NCBI GenBank assembly: GCA_022786995.1
Contig: JALFUW010000018.1
Span: 1 to 64,000 of the forward strand
Direction of reading: 5' to 3'
DNA from: Clostridiales bacterium
GTDB lineage: Bacteria > Bacillota > Clostridia > Oscillospirales > Oscillospiraceae
Length of the DNA stretch: 64,000 nt
The position numbers and the translations under genes are program-made. Under the pieces are notes generated by a model that made no database searches, was not told where the DNA came from, and saw only the letters and a list, made by a program, of their open reading frames with translations. This document shows, one piece after another, positions 52,167 through 61,502 of the stretch. Numbering within the stretch: the first letter of the stretch is position 1; every line of letters begins with the position of its first letter.

Positions 52167-52849
52167 ATTATCCCTGTGGCATAATCCGTGATCTGCTTCC
52201 GCTGTATCACGATGATGTATGTAGTACCGAGACCCGCAATGCAGTAGAAAAGCACTGTGCTGATTGTGCAGATTGCAGAAGAATACTAAATGATCTTGGT
52301 TCAATGCCAGAACCTTACGAAATGGCAAAAGAAGTAGAATCTCTGCGTCCAATTCAGAAGAAGTGGAACCATGAGAGAAAAAAATCTTTATGGATTGGAC
52401 TCGGCGTTGCATTTTTTGTCATACTGATTTTCATAGCAAACACTGTTTTGAGAGAATGGAAATGCGTTCCGATGGGGAAAGATGATGTGGTTGTAATGGG
52501 GGTATTTCAGACTTCTGATGGCATGATTCATATTACCTATGATGATTTGTATGATTTGAATTATTTCAGCACCGCAGTAGAAGTCGGAAGCGATGGTAAC
52601 GGCTATATTTCAACCTACAGACCTATTCTGGCAAAGAAAACAAATATCCCGCATAGGAACGGCACAAGCGGCATCGGCTTTGATCCCGAAAGTGCGTTTG
52701 CATCGTTGAATGATGAATCACGTGTTCCTGTAACAAGAGTTTATCTTGGAATCAAAGATGATCCAGAGAACTCAATTCTTGTTTGGGAAAAAGGCATGGA
52801 AGTCCGTGCTGCAACCGCAGAGGAAGAAGCACTCTATACGAACCGTTGA
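52163..52849 (+). CDS. Zinc-finger anti-sigma factor-like membrane protein
   Basis: The 228-residue protein starts with a zf-HC2-type anti-sigma domain (His31, Cys35, Cys38 in EKHCADCADC, with another Cys at 5), has one transmembrane helix (about 75-96, GLGVAFFVILIFIANTV) and an outer domain of about 130 residues that I cannot assign. It overlaps the sigma gene by four bases, the normal arrangement for an anti-sigma that releases its sigma on an envelope signal. The A+T-rich codon use matches its partner. Confidence 0.88.
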   Translation: MNYPCGIIRDLLPLYHDDVCSTETRNAVEKHCADCADCRRILNDLGSMPEPYEMAKEVESLRPIQKKWNHERKKSLWIGLGVAFFVILIFIANTVLREWKCVPMGKDDVVVMGVFQTSDGMIHITYDDLYDLNYFSTAVEVGSDGNGYISTYRPILAKKTNIPHRNGTSGIGFDPESAFASLNDESRVPVTRVYLGIKDDPENSILVWEKGMEVRAATAEEEALYTNR

Positions 52850-52871
52850 TTGCTGTGTAGAGCGTGAAAGA

Positions 52872-52911
52872 GCGCCGTTCCGTCAAGACTGACGAAGCGG
52901 CGCACTTTTTT
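52872..52911 (+). terminator. Terminator of the sigma/anti-sigma operon
   Basis: Long hairpin with arms GCGCCGTTCCGTCA and TGACGAAGCGGCGC and a T6 run. From the minus side it is 83 bases beyond the exchanger stop. Confidence 0.9.
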
Positions 52912-52993
52912 GTTTTTTACCCCTTCCGTACAGGCCCTGAAATAAATGGAGTTACTGTATTACGGCCACCCGCCATTCAGGCGGTGTTTCATA

Positions 52994-53962
52994 TTATACG
53001 AAGAACTGGAACAGGCAGAAGGCGGCATAGATACAAAGCAGGAGAACCCCCTGCCAGCGTTCCAGCTTTTTCCGGGTCAGCGCTGGAACCGTCAGCAGCA
53101 GCATGACAATCAGCATCAAGGGAATGTCCAGCACTAAGGATGCGTTGTGGCCCAGCAGCAGCTTACCCACGGGCACTTCGAAGGGGGCCAGCGTAACGGC
53201 AACGCCGGAAACCAGCACCAAATTGAAAACGTTTGCGCCGATGACATTGCCGATACCCAAGGAAGCATGGCCCTTTCTCAGAGAAGTGATGGTCGTAACC
53301 AGCTCCGGCAGAGAGGTACCCAGTGCCACGAAAGTCAGAGCGATGACTGTCTCGGGTACGCCGAGGAACTGGGCAATGATAGTGCCGTGCTCGACCAGCA
53401 GATTGGCGCCCACAGCGATCAGCGCGGCGCCGACAACCAGCAGCGTAAGCTCCATCAGCAGGGTCCGGGGTTTTGCTTCGCCATTATCCTCTTCCTCCAC
53501 CTCATCCGGGTGCTTCAGTCCCTGGCGGATATTGAGAACGAGATAGACGACAAAAAACGCCAGCATGACAAGGCCCATCCAACGGGGGAACTCACCCAGC
53601 AGATAGGCGGCCACGCAGTACAGGGCAGCGGAACTGAAGAAGAAAATGACAGGCATTTTCATGGTTTTTACATTAACAGGCCCGGGGTTGAATGCGACGG
53701 AAATGGCGGCGATCAGGGCGGTGTTGCAGATAATGGAGCCAATGGCGTTGCCGTAGGCCATGGCGCCCTGACCCAGCATGGCACCGGTAGCGGAAACCAT
53801 GACCTCCGGCAGGGTGGTGCCGATGGAGACAACGGTAGCACCTACGATGATATCGGGCAGGCGGAAGCGGCGAGCAAGTCCCGTAGCGCCGTCAACAAAC
53901 CAGTCACCGCCCTTGATGAGCAGCAGCAGACCGACCGCGAACAGAAGAACAGACTGAATCAT
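52994..53962 (-). CDS. Ca2+/Na+-type antiporter (CaCA family, YrbG-like)
   Basis: The 322-residue membrane protein has about ten helices in two inverted halves, each with the alpha-repeat: GATVVSIGTTLPEVMVSATGAMLG with GNAIGSIICN, and FVALGTSLPELVTTITS with GNVIGANVFN. Family members exchange Ca2+ or related ions for Na+ or K+. The acidic loop between the halves (HPDEVEEEDNGE) may bind metal. ATG 53962 is taken; the longer frame runs into the riboswitch terminator. A yybP-ykoY leader upstream implies control by Mn2+ and hints at Mn2+ export. Confidence 0.95.
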   Translation of the reverse strand: MIQSVLLFAVGLLLLIKGGDWFVDGATGLARRFRLPDIIVGATVVSIGTTLPEVMVSATGAMLGQGAMAYGNAIGSIICNTALIAAISVAFNPGPVNVKTMKMPVIFFFSSAALYCVAAYLLGEFPRWMGLVMLAFFVVYLVLNIRQGLKHPDEVEEEDNGEAKPRTLLMELTLLVVGAALIAVGANLLVEHGTIIAQFLGVPETVIALTFVALGTSLPELVTTITSLRKGHASLGIGNVIGANVFNLVLVSGVAVTLAPFEVPVGKLLLGHNASLVLDIPLMLIVMLLLTVPALTRKKLERWQGVLLLCIYAAFCLFQFFV

Positions 53963-54005
53963 AATTGACACTCCTATCTTAGATTTCCAGCGCGGAGCAC
54001 TGAAG

Positions 54006-54166
54006 AAAAAACCCGACACCCCCAGGAAAGGATGCCGAGCACAAGCATTCGATGGGGGACAATACCGTGAGTCTCGCAAATTAAAGCAAGCCAGGCAAAA
54101 GCCGAGTCTGTTGACTTGCTGCGCGAAAAGCGCTTGCTACTCCCTCATCGTCGGGATTATTCTTTT
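54006..54166 (-). promoter_or_regulatory. yybP-ykoY (Mn2+) riboswitch with terminator
   Basis: On the minus strand the leader holds the class signature GGGAGTAGC and GTCAACAGACTCGG, followed by GCGAGACTC, as in the E. coli mntP and alx leaders. A terminator (54006-54040; arms CTCGGCATCC and GGGGGTGTCGGG, with G-T pairs, then T6) lies between it and the exchanger gene. Mn2+ binding to this class usually turns expression on. Confidence 0.85.
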
Positions 54167-54171
54167 TCCGT

Positions 54172-54200
54172 ATTTTAGCATTGCAGGATGAAAATGTCAA
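54172..54200 (-). promoter_or_regulatory. Promoter of the riboswitch-exchanger transcript
   Basis: On the minus strand TTGACA (54195-54200) and TAAAAT (54172-54177), 17-base spacer. Confidence 0.85.
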
Positions 54201-54272
54201 GTGGGATCCTCTTTTATTGTGACGGAATAGCTTATCGGGATTATGGTAAGATTCAGCGCGGAGGGATGCTGA

Positions 54273-55244
54273 ATGAAAGTGCTCTGGAAGGAAATATGCG
54301 TGGCGATTCTGATGGGTACGGTTTTGCCCAGCCTGATTCTGAATATTTCCGCGGTTTTGCTGGAGGGAAACGCAAAGGAACTGCCGATCGTGGAGAGTAC
54401 GTCTGAGACATATGCGGCGGGGGAATCGGCCATCCCGGTGTTCGTTCTGTTCCCGGGGGGAAGCGTGAAGACGATGGATATGGACATGTATCTGACAGGC
54501 GTGGTTCTTGGAGAGATGCCGGCGGATTTTGAGAACGAAGCACTGAAAGCGCAGGCGGTTGCCGCCAGAACCTATACCGCAAAGGCCATGAAAACCGGCG
54601 GAAAACACGGAAATGGCAGTATTTGCACGGATCCAACCTGCTGTCAGGCCTACCTGTCGGAGGAAACCTATCTGGATAGAGGCGGTACAGCAGAGAATCT
54701 GGAAAAGGTGCGAAGCGCTGTTCTGGAAACCTCCGGCTGGGTTCTGACCTATGAAGGAGAGCTCATCGAAGCAACCTACTTTTCCTGCTCCGGCGGATAT
54801 ACGGAGGATGCGGCGGCTGTCTGGGGGACAGACTATCCCTATTTGCAAGCAGTAGCCAGCCCGGGAGAGGAAAATGCTGCACATTATTGTGACACGATTC
54901 GCTTGACAAAAGCACAGTTTCAGGAGAAAACAGGGTGCGCACTCACAGGAAAACCTGCCGAATGGTTTGTAACAGAAAGCTACACACCGGGCGGTGGAAT
55001 CGACACCATGTCCATCTGCGGGAAAAGCTACACAGGAACCCAGCTTCGGAAACTGTTGGGACTGCCCTCAACCGCGATGACCATCTCCGCCGAAGGAGAT
55101 TCCATCACCATTGTCACGAAAGGCTATGGCCACCGGGTAGGTATGAGTCAGTACGGAGCAGATGCCATGGCTGTCACGGGAAGCAATTATCTTGAAATAC
55201 TGGCTCACTATTATCCCGGTACACAGCTGGAGAAGCTTTCCTGA
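54273..55244 (+). CDS. spoIID: Stage II sporulation protein D
   Basis: The 323-residue protein has one N-terminal transmembrane anchor (about 8-28) and the SpoIID domain: DMYLTGVVLGEMPADFENEALKAQAVAARTYT (about 70-102, including the catalytic Glu), a CDTI-containing middle part, and GYGHRVGMSQYGADAMA near the end. SpoIID is a lytic transglycosylase that drives engulfment with SpoIIM and SpoIIP in the mother cell. GGAGGG precedes the ATG by a few bases. A SigE promoter is expected, but I could not identify one with confidence in the 70 bases upstream. Confidence 0.95.
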   Translation: MKVLWKEICVAILMGTVLPSLILNISAVLLEGNAKELPIVESTSETYAAGESAIPVFVLFPGGSVKTMDMDMYLTGVVLGEMPADFENEALKAQAVAARTYTAKAMKTGGKHGNGSICTDPTCCQAYLSEETYLDRGGTAENLEKVRSAVLETSGWVLTYEGELIEATYFSCSGGYTEDAAAVWGTDYPYLQAVASPGEENAAHYCDTIRLTKAQFQEKTGCALTGKPAEWFVTESYTPGGGIDTMSICGKSYTGTQLRKLLGLPSTAMTISAEGDSITIVTKGYGHRVGMSQYGADAMAVTGSNYLEILAHYYPGTQLEKLS

Positions 55245-55324
55245 AATGCATGAAAGCAGCGTCCGTCATCGCGGCGAAGAGATGGGAAGATTTACAATTC
55301 ACAGTAAGTTTACACAGAAAACCG

Positions 55325-55353
55325 TTGTATTATGAATTATATTTTGATATAGT
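55325..55353 (+). promoter_or_regulatory. Promoter of the nucleoside kinase
   Basis: TTGTAT (55325-55330) and TATAGT (55348-55353), 17-base spacer. Confidence 0.6.
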
Positions 55354-55389
55354 ATACAAGAACAATCTGTAGATTAAGGAGGGATTCTG

Positions 55390-57090
55390 GTGATTTTAAC
55401 AATTGACGGACATTGCGTGAAAGCGCAGCCGGAGCAGAGTCTGCTGGCTCTGGTTAAGCAGCTGGGGCTGGAGGGAGATAGTCTTGCTGACCGTCCGCTG
55501 GCGGCGAAAATTGCCGGTGAGGTTTTTACACTAAATTATATTCCAGTCCGAACAAAAGATACGAAGGGAGACCGTCCCTCCATGCGGCAGGCAATGGCGG
55601 CATCAAAGGGTACAGTTCGCTTGTTGCGTTATTCCGATCCCGCCGGTAAGGAGTGCTACATCCGCACAGCGCAGTTTGTATTTTTTCTGGCGCTGCGGCA
55701 GCTGTGGCCAGAGGCGGTGGGGAAGGTCAGCTGCACCCTGGGATCCAGCATCTATATTCAGGTCAGCGGAGCGCCCGGTTTCTCAGCTTCTGAACTGAAA
55801 CAACGGGTTAAGGAAATTGTTCAGGAGGGTATTCCTTTGATTCGCCGCAGAGTACCGTTGGATGATGCCGTATCCAGATTCAGCGCGGAAGGGCAGGAGG
55901 ACAAGGCTCGATTATTGCGCTGGCGGCCGCTGGATTACTTCGATGAGTATGTATATGAGGACTACGCCGATTACTTCTATGGAGAAATGCTGCCGTCAAC
56001 GGCGTTTTTGACGGTATGGGATATTCTCCCTGCTGACGGCGGATTCCTGTTTCTATACCCGGACGACCAAAACCCGGAGGTTTGCGCGAAGATTCCCGCT
56101 ATGCCGAATTTCTTCTCCGTCTTCAATGAAGGAGAGCGCTGGTGTGCCTTGATGGAGTGCGAAACCGTGGCGGACTTAAATGAGTTGACAACCTCCGGCA
56201 GAATCCGGGAGCTGATTCGGGTAAACGAGGCGCTGCATGAAAAGCGGTTCTCCCAGGTAGCGGATATGGTTTGTCAGCGGGGCGCAAAAGTGGTAATGCT
56301 GGCAGGGCCCAGTTCCTCCGGCAAGACCACATCCGCCAACCGTCTGGCGACACAGCTGCGGGTTCACGGGAAGAAACCGATTCTCATGAGTCTTGACGAT
56401 TATTACATTGACCGGGATAGAATTGCTCCGGGGCCAGACGGGAAGCTGGATTTGGAGCACATCAATACGATTGATGTGGCCCTGTTCCGGGATAACATGA
56501 CGCGTCTTCTGGCGGGGGAGAGCGTGGAGCTTCCCTGCTTCAACTTCATCACCGGCCGGAGAGAATGGAAGGGAAACATTTTGACGCTGGCGGTGGATTC
56601 CGTGATCATTGTCGAGGGACTTCACGGTCTGAATCCCGTAATGCTCCCGGAAAACGTGGAAAAATACCTGATTTTCAAGCTCTATGTCAGCCCTCTGCTG
56701 CCGCTGAATCTGGATAATCACAACCGTATTCCCACCAGCTATCTGCGCTTGCTGCGCAGGATTGTGCGGGACTACGAGACCCGTGGCGCGTCGGTGCAGC
56801 ACACGATCTCCATGTGGGACAGTGTCCGCCGGGGCGAACAGCGCTGGATTTTCCCGTATCAGGAAAACGCGGATGTGATTTTCAACAGTTCAACGCTGTA
56901 CGAGCTGGCGGTGCTGAAAAAGCATATTTTCCCCCTGCTGACGGCCGTTCAGCCGGAGGATGACTGTTTTGACGAGGTGCGGAACATTGTAAAAATCCTG
57001 AACTATATTCAGGAAGCGGATGTGGATGACGAGATACCGCCCACCAGTCTGGTGCGGGAATTTATCGGCGGAAATACCTTCTACAGATAA
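55390..57090 (+). CDS. Nucleoside (uridine) kinase with N-terminal TGS/ThrRS-like domain
   Basis: The 566-residue protein combines an N-terminal TGS-like segment (about 1-60), a ThrRS-editing-like domain (about 60-270) and a C-terminal P-loop kinase of the uridine kinase family with Walker A GPSSSGKTT near 305, the DDYYIDRD loop and IIVEGLHGLNP. It likely phosphorylates a nucleoside, as in the COG0572-type fusions of Clostridia. The role of the N-terminal domains is not established. GTG 55390 follows AAGGAGG at good spacing. It is monocistronic. Confidence 0.9.
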   Translation: MILTIDGHCVKAQPEQSLLALVKQLGLEGDSLADRPLAAKIAGEVFTLNYIPVRTKDTKGDRPSMRQAMAASKGTVRLLRYSDPAGKECYIRTAQFVFFLALRQLWPEAVGKVSCTLGSSIYIQVSGAPGFSASELKQRVKEIVQEGIPLIRRRVPLDDAVSRFSAEGQEDKARLLRWRPLDYFDEYVYEDYADYFYGEMLPSTAFLTVWDILPADGGFLFLYPDDQNPEVCAKIPAMPNFFSVFNEGERWCALMECETVADLNELTTSGRIRELIRVNEALHEKRFSQVADMVCQRGAKVVMLAGPSSSGKTTSANRLATQLRVHGKKPILMSLDDYYIDRDRIAPGPDGKLDLEHINTIDVALFRDNMTRLLAGESVELPCFNFITGRREWKGNILTLAVDSVIIVEGLHGLNPVMLPENVEKYLIFKLYVSPLLPLNLDNHNRIPTSYLRLLRRIVRDYETRGASVQHTISMWDSVRRGEQRWIFPYQENADVIFNSSTLYELAVLKKHIFPLLTAVQPEDDCFDEVRNIVKILNYIQEADVDDEIPPTSLVREFIGGNTFYR

Positions 57091-57098
57091 TAAATATT

Positions 57099-57125
57099 CG
57101 GCCCGGAAGCAATGCTTCCGGGCCG
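57099..57125. terminator. Shared terminator of the kinase and potD
   Basis: Perfect 12-base arms CGGCCCGGAAGC and complement around AAT. It lies between convergent genes. Confidence 0.85.
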
Positions 57126-57130
57126 CTAAT

Positions 57131-58240
57131 TTAGTTGATTTTCACGTTTTCCCAAAGGGTATTCAGATAGTTCAGGGTATCGCTGTCCAGATTTTTGTAG
57201 GCCAGCTTGTTGTATGCTTCGGCAAAGCTGCCAAGCTCGGGATACAGAACTTCCATCACATCTTCGCCCATTTCTTCAATATAGCTTTCGTTGGTATAGA
57301 CGATGCTGTTGGGAGAGGCGTAGTAGGTGTACTCGGCGTTTGCGACGGCGGGTTCCTCGGAGAGCATGAAATTAATGAAGATTTCTGCCAGCTCCTTGTT
57401 CTGCGCGCAGGAGGGAATGCACATGGCGTCCACATAGAAGTTGGTGTTTTCGGGATAGTAGAACTGCAGATCCACATTTTCGGACTGGGCATCCACCATG
57501 GTAAAGTAGTCACCGGCGTAGTAAGCACCCACAGCGGCTTCGCCGGACTCCATCATGTTGTAAATTTCGTCCATGACATAGCTCTTAACCAGAGGACGCT
57601 GGGTCAGCAGCTCGTCGTAAGCCTTGTCCCAGCTGGCCTTGTCGGTGGTGTTCACATCGATGCCCAGCTTGTACATGGCGGTGCCGAAAGCATCCCGGGA
57701 GTTGTTGAACTGCAAAATCTTGCCGGAATACTTTTCGTTCCACATCAGATCCCAGCTGCCGGTATCAGCTTCATCCACAACATTGGCATCATAAATCACA
57801 CCAACAACACCATAGGTGTAGGGAATGGAATACTGGTTGTCGGGATCGTAGTACAGCCCCTTGAAGGTATCCTCAATATACTGATAGTTGGGGATATTGT
57901 CAAAGTTCAGGGGCAGCAGCAGACCCTCCTTCGCCATTCTGGCGATCATGTAGTCGGAAGGAATAATTACATCGTAGCTGACGGCGCCGCTGGAAATCTT
58001 GCTGTACATATCCTCGTTGGAAGCGAAGGTGGAGTAGTTGACGGTGACCTGCTGACCGTAAGTTTCCTCATACCACTTTTCAAACTCCCGCACGGTATCG
58101 AAGGAGCCTTCGCTGCCGTCGGAGATGTACTCACCCCAGTTGTAAACGTTCAGGGTCAGGCCTTTCTTACTGCCGCAGCCGGCAAGACACATGGACGCCA
58201 GCATCATCACAGCCAGGCACAGGGAAATCCACTTTTTCAT
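57131..58240 (-). CDS. potD: Spermidine/putrescine-binding lipoprotein PotD
   Basis: The 369-residue protein has a lipoprotein signal (LASMCLAGC, Cys22) and a periplasmic-binding fold of the PotD type: LNVYNWGEYISDGSEGSFD at the start and GVVGVIYDANVVDE and YSIPYTYG in the hinge region. It captures polyamines for the PotABC permease. It is the last gene of the operon, 32 bases after potC, and ends at a terminator. Substrate preference (spermidine or putrescine) cannot be told. Confidence 0.95.
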   Translation of the reverse strand: MKKWISLCLAVMMLASMCLAGCGSKKGLTLNVYNWGEYISDGSEGSFDTVREFEKWYEETYGQQVTVNYSTFASNEDMYSKISSGAVSYDVIIPSDYMIARMAKEGLLLPLNFDNIPNYQYIEDTFKGLYYDPDNQYSIPYTYGVVGVIYDANVVDEADTGSWDLMWNEKYSGKILQFNNSRDAFGTAMYKLGIDVNTTDKASWDKAYDELLTQRPLVKSYVMDEIYNMMESGEAAVGAYYAGDYFTMVDAQSENVDLQFYYPENTNFYVDAMCIPSCAQNKELAEIFINFMLSEEPAVANAEYTYYASPNSIVYTNESYIEEMGEDVMEVLYPELGSFAEAYNKLAYKNLDSDTLNYLNTLWENVKIN

Positions 58241-58272
58241 TCTCTTTCCTCCATTTTTCTTTAAGAATACAT

Positions 58273-59064
58273 TTATTTTGCTTCATCCTTTTCATCCACA
58301 AAATTGCTGATCAGCAGCAGTCCCAGCGTGACGAAGAAGATGATGGTCGCCAGAGCGTACATTTTCGGCGTTACGGTCTTTTTGGTCATGCCGTAAATCC
58401 GAATTGGCAGGGTCTCAAAGCCGTTGCCGGAGGTGAAGTAGCTGATCACGAAATCATCCAGTGACAGGGTGAAGGCCATGATCGCGCCGGTGATGATACC
58501 CGGCAGGATCTCTGGCAGTTCTACCTTGAAGAAGGCACCCACAGGCGTGCAGCCCAAATCCATGGCTGCCTCGGGCAGGGATTTATCCATCTGCCGCAGC
58601 TTGGGAAGAATCTGCAAAATCACATAGGGCAGGCAAAAGGTGACGTGTGCGATCAGCATGGTCCAGAAGCTCAGACTGGTAGACGCGCCGAACAGTCTGC
58701 CCACAAAGACGAACATCAGCATCAGGGAAATGCCGGTGATGATATCCGGGTTGGTCATGGGAATATCCGTCACCGTGTTCATCACGGCTTTTGACCATTT
58801 TGAGCGCAGTTTGTTGATGCCCACAGCAGCGGCAGTGCCCATGATTGTGGAGATTACGGTGGCAGAAGCGGCCAGAATCAGGGTGTTGCGCACTGCCTCC
58901 AGGGTGTTGCGGTCATTCAGCAGTTCCCGGTACCATTTGAGGGAGAAGCCGGAAAACACGGAAAGGCTTTTGGATTCGTTAAAGGAGAATACCAACAGCA
59001 CCAAAATCGGCGCGAAGAGAATCGCGAATACGATGCCGCTGTAAATTTTTGCGGATGTTTTCAT
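58273..59064 (-). CDS. potC: Polyamine ABC transporter permease PotC
   Basis: The 263-residue membrane protein has six predicted helices and the EAA loop EAAMDLGCTPVGAFFKVELPEILPGI (about 168-193) that docks onto PotA. LVFSFNESKSLSVFSGFSLKWYRELLND is typical of PotC. It overlaps potB by four bases (ATGA), so the permease subunits are coupled. Confidence 0.95.
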   Translation of the reverse strand: MKTSAKIYSGIVFAILFAPILVLLVFSFNESKSLSVFSGFSLKWYRELLNDRNTLEAVRNTLILAASATVISTIMGTAAAVGINKLRSKWSKAVMNTVTDIPMTNPDIITGISLMLMFVFVGRLFGASTSLSFWTMLIAHVTFCLPYVILQILPKLRQMDKSLPEAAMDLGCTPVGAFFKVELPEILPGIITGAIMAFTLSLDDFVISYFTSGNGFETLPIRIYGMTKKTVTPKMYALATIIFFVTLGLLLISNFVDEKDEAK

Positions 59065-59951
59065 TCTTCGTCACCTCCGTAGACATACCGTGCAGTGACA
59101 TACTTAACCACAGCCATGCACACCAGAAGAATCAGCATCAGGATAAAGGCAATGGCAGCGGCGAAGTGCAGATTATTGGCAACATACTGTCCTTCAATGG
59201 CATCGCCGATCAGGAAGAACTTGCCGTTGCCCAGCTTCTGGGAAATATAGAAGGTGCTGATGGAAGGAATCAGAACCATGGTAATGCCAGAGATCACACC
59301 AGGCATGCTCAGAGGGAGGATTACCCGCCGCAGAACGGACAGACTTCCGCAGCCTAAGTCCCTTGCCGCTTCCAGCAGCCGGTTGTCAAGCTTGGCAAGA
59401 ATCGAATAGATGGGCAGCACCATATAGGGGAAATAGTCGTAAACCATGCCGATGATAACGGCGGCTTCGGTGCCGATGATGTGTACGGTTCCGATACCCA
59501 GCGCGGAGAGAAAACCGTTCATAATGCCGGTGTCCTGCAAAATGGTCATCCAGGCGTAGGTGCGGATCAGGAAGTTCATCCACATGGGAATCATGATGAG
59601 TGTTACCATGGTTTTCTGCGTCCGTTCTTTGGCCCGGGCCATGATATAGGCGATGGGGTAGCCCATCAGAAGACACAGAATCGTTGAAATCACCGCCAGC
59701 TTTACGGAGCGCATGAAGATCAGAAGGTAGGTTCTGACCTCAACGGAGGTGCCGTCGTCCTGCACGATATTGCTGGTAGCGGTGAAGAACCGGGTTACGT
59801 TTGCGGTTGTGAAGGCAAACTGGTTATCCGTGAAGGCATAGTAGGCGATGAAGGCCAGCGGCACAACGATGAAGAGAAACGACCAGACGGAGTAGGGGGC
59901 CAGCGCCGCCCGATACCCATTCTGGGGGTGCTTGCGATTTGCGGGTTTCAT
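59061..59951 (-). CDS. potB: Polyamine ABC transporter permease PotB
   Basis: The 296-residue permease has six predicted helices, a longer periplasmic loop after the first, and the EAA loop [26 protein letters not shown] (about 194-219). It forms the membrane channel with PotC. Its start overlaps the potA stop by four bases. Confidence 0.95.
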   Translation of the reverse strand: MKPANRKHPQNGYRAALAPYSVWSFLFIVVPLAFIAYYAFTDNQFAFTTANVTRFFTATSNIVQDDGTSVEVRTYLLIFMRSVKLAVISTILCLLMGYPIAYIMARAKERTQKTMVTLIMIPMWMNFLIRTYAWMTILQDTGIMNGFLSALGIGTVHIIGTEAAVIIGMVYDYFPYMVLPIYSILAKLDNRLLEAARDLGCGSLSVLRRVILPLSMPGVISGITMVLIPSISTFYISQKLGNGKFFLIGDAIEGQYVANNLHFAAAIAFILMLILLVCMAVVKYVTARYVYGGDEE

Positions 59952-61066
59952 TCTTCCTCTTCACCTCCGGGATTGGACAGCTCGTCCAGTTCGTTGGAGA
60001 AGGAGGAATAGTCACCGAACATGCCGGAATACTTGGATTTCTTCATGATATGGATGGCGTCCGGCTCCAGATAGATGCCGATGTGGGCGCCTTCCTCCAC
60101 AGGATCGGTGGTCTGAATCATCCACTTGAAGCCATCGATGTCCACGATGGCCTCGTTGTGCACACCCATGAAGGTGACGGAGGTCACGGTGCCCTGCAGC
60201 ACGCCGGGTTCAGGCTTCACGATATCCACATCCTCCGGGCGGATGACCACGTCCACCGGCTCGTTGGGGGCAAAGCCGGTATCAAGGCATTCAAAAACCT
60301 GACCGCCGAATTTCACCTTGTAATCCGCCAGCATCACGCCGTCCACGATATTACTCTCGCCGATGAAGTCAGCGACGAAGGCGTTGACCGGCTCGTTGTA
60401 AATGTCCTGAGGGGTACCGATCTGCTGAATCTTGCCCTCGCTCATGACCACGATGGTGTCGGACATACTCAGGGCTTCCTCCTGATCGTGGGTGACAAAA
60501 ATGAAGGTGATTCCCGTGGATTTCTGGATTTTCTTCAGCTCCTGCTGCATATCCTTGCGCAGCTTCAGATCAAGAGCGCCCAGAGGCTCGTCCAGCAGCA
60601 GAACCTTCGGCTCGTTGACCAGCGCCCGGGCGATAGCAACACGCTGCTGCTGGCCGCCGGACAGGCTGGTGACACGGCGGTGGGCAAAGCCGGACAGCAT
60701 AACCATGCTCAGCATCTTCTCGACCTTTTCCTTGATCTCCTGCTTGGGCAGTTTCCGCTCCCGCAGAGGGAAGGCAACGTTTTCAAACACATTCAGGTGA
60801 GGGAAGAGGGCGTATTTCTGGAATACGGTATTGACGTTGCGCTTGTGGGGTGGCACGTCGTTGATGCGGTCGCCCATGAAAATCACATCGCCCTGATCCG
60901 GGTAAGCAAAGCCGCCGATAATCCGCAGGGTGGTGGTTTTACCGCAGCCGGAGGGTCCAAGAAGGGTGATAAACTCGTTGTCGTGGATATCCAGACTGAT
61001 GTTGTCCAGCACCATTTCGCCGTCAAAGGACTTGGAGATGTTTTTCAGCTCAATAATTTTATTCAT
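59948..61066 (-). CDS. potA: Polyamine ABC transporter ATPase PotA
   Basis: The 372-residue ATPase has Walker [10 protein letters not shown] (about 36-44), the Q-loop, signature SLSGGQQQR (about 134-142), Walker [12 protein letters not shown], the H-loop in [10 protein letters not shown], and a C-terminal TOBE domain. It powers polyamine uptake through PotBC. ATG 61066 follows AAGAAGGAACGAG and gives the family N-terminus; a longer frame crosses the upstream terminator. It is the first gene of potABCD, after a leader of about 430 bases. Confidence 0.95.
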   Translation of the reverse strand: MNKIIELKNISKSFDGEMVLDNISLDIHDNEFITLLGPSGCGKTTTLRIIGGFAYPDQGDVIFMGDRINDVPPHKRNVNTVFQKYALFPHLNVFENVAFPLRERKLPKQEIKEKVEKMLSMVMLSGFAHRRVTSLSGGQQQRVAIARALVNEPKVLLLDEPLGALDLKLRKDMQQELKKIQKSTGITFIFVTHDQEEALSMSDTIVVMSEGKIQQIGTPQDIYNEPVNAFVADFIGESNIVDGVMLADYKVKFGGQVFECLDTGFAPNEPVDVVIRPEDVDIVKPEPGVLQGTVTSVTFMGVHNEAIVDIDGFKWMIQTTDPVEEGAHIGIYLEPDAIHIMKKSKYSGMFGDYSSFSNELDELSNPGGEEEE

Positions 61067-61098
61067 TTCTCGTTCCTTCTTTCCCGAATTTTGGCATG

Positions 61099-61133
61099 AA
61101 AAAAGTGGTACGCCAGATACCGGCATACCACTT
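61099..61133 (-). terminator. Terminator-like hairpin inside the potABCD leader
   Basis: On the minus strand perfect or near-perfect arms AAGTGGTATGCC and GGCGTACCACTT with a 7-base loop, then TTTT and more T-rich sequence. It lies 33 bases before the potA ATG and downstream of the promoter, so it acts as an attenuator rather than an operon end. Confidence 0.8.
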
Positions 61134-61496
61134 GTGTTATTCAACAATACCACATTCTTACTGCAATATGGGTACGAAAGCAGGATCGAATTCGACAGTT
61201 TTCGCATCCGGCAGCGCAGAAGGGGAATCGCATCCGAATCAGATCAGAGTCTATATAGCAAAGATTACTTTTACTACTCTTATTGACCATTTCACAAGTT
61301 TATGCCATGGGGCACGATCGGTTTATAGTAACCAACTTATAAAACTGAGCTTTTAACTCAATCAATAAGGCAACAGAAGTTGCCAAACCGCACAAAGGCG
61401 GTCTTCGGCATTCGACCCGGCTGTCCGTATGGCCTTGGCCGGTGCAAACCGGCGGTCGCAGTATCTTGCTTTGGAAAGACTCTTTCCAATCGAGAT
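61134..61496 (-). promoter_or_regulatory. Structured potABCD leader, candidate riboswitch or attenuator
   Basis: The first 130 bases of the predicted transcript form a compact fold: stem 61413-61417/61454-61458 enclosing a GCCGGT/ACCGGC hairpin (61438-61453) and a GGC/GCC arm, then a long hairpin 61381-61410. That hairpin shares TGCC with an alternative hairpin GGCAAC/GTTGCC (61369-61384), so the two exclude each other. A terminator follows further down. I recognise no known riboswitch class here. The remaining part to 61134 is A+T-rich with a smaller hairpin (61320-61333). Confidence 0.55.
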
Positions 61497-61502
61497 GGAT
61501 TC

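Noticed and set aside
52864..53106. Plus-strand 80-codon frame after the anti-sigma gene
   Set aside because: It begins inside the terminator and runs antisense into the exchanger gene.
61359..61412. Possible 17-residue leader peptide (MPKTAFVRFG...) in the potABCD leader
   Set aside because: No ribosome site; codons coincide with the proposed hairpin arms.
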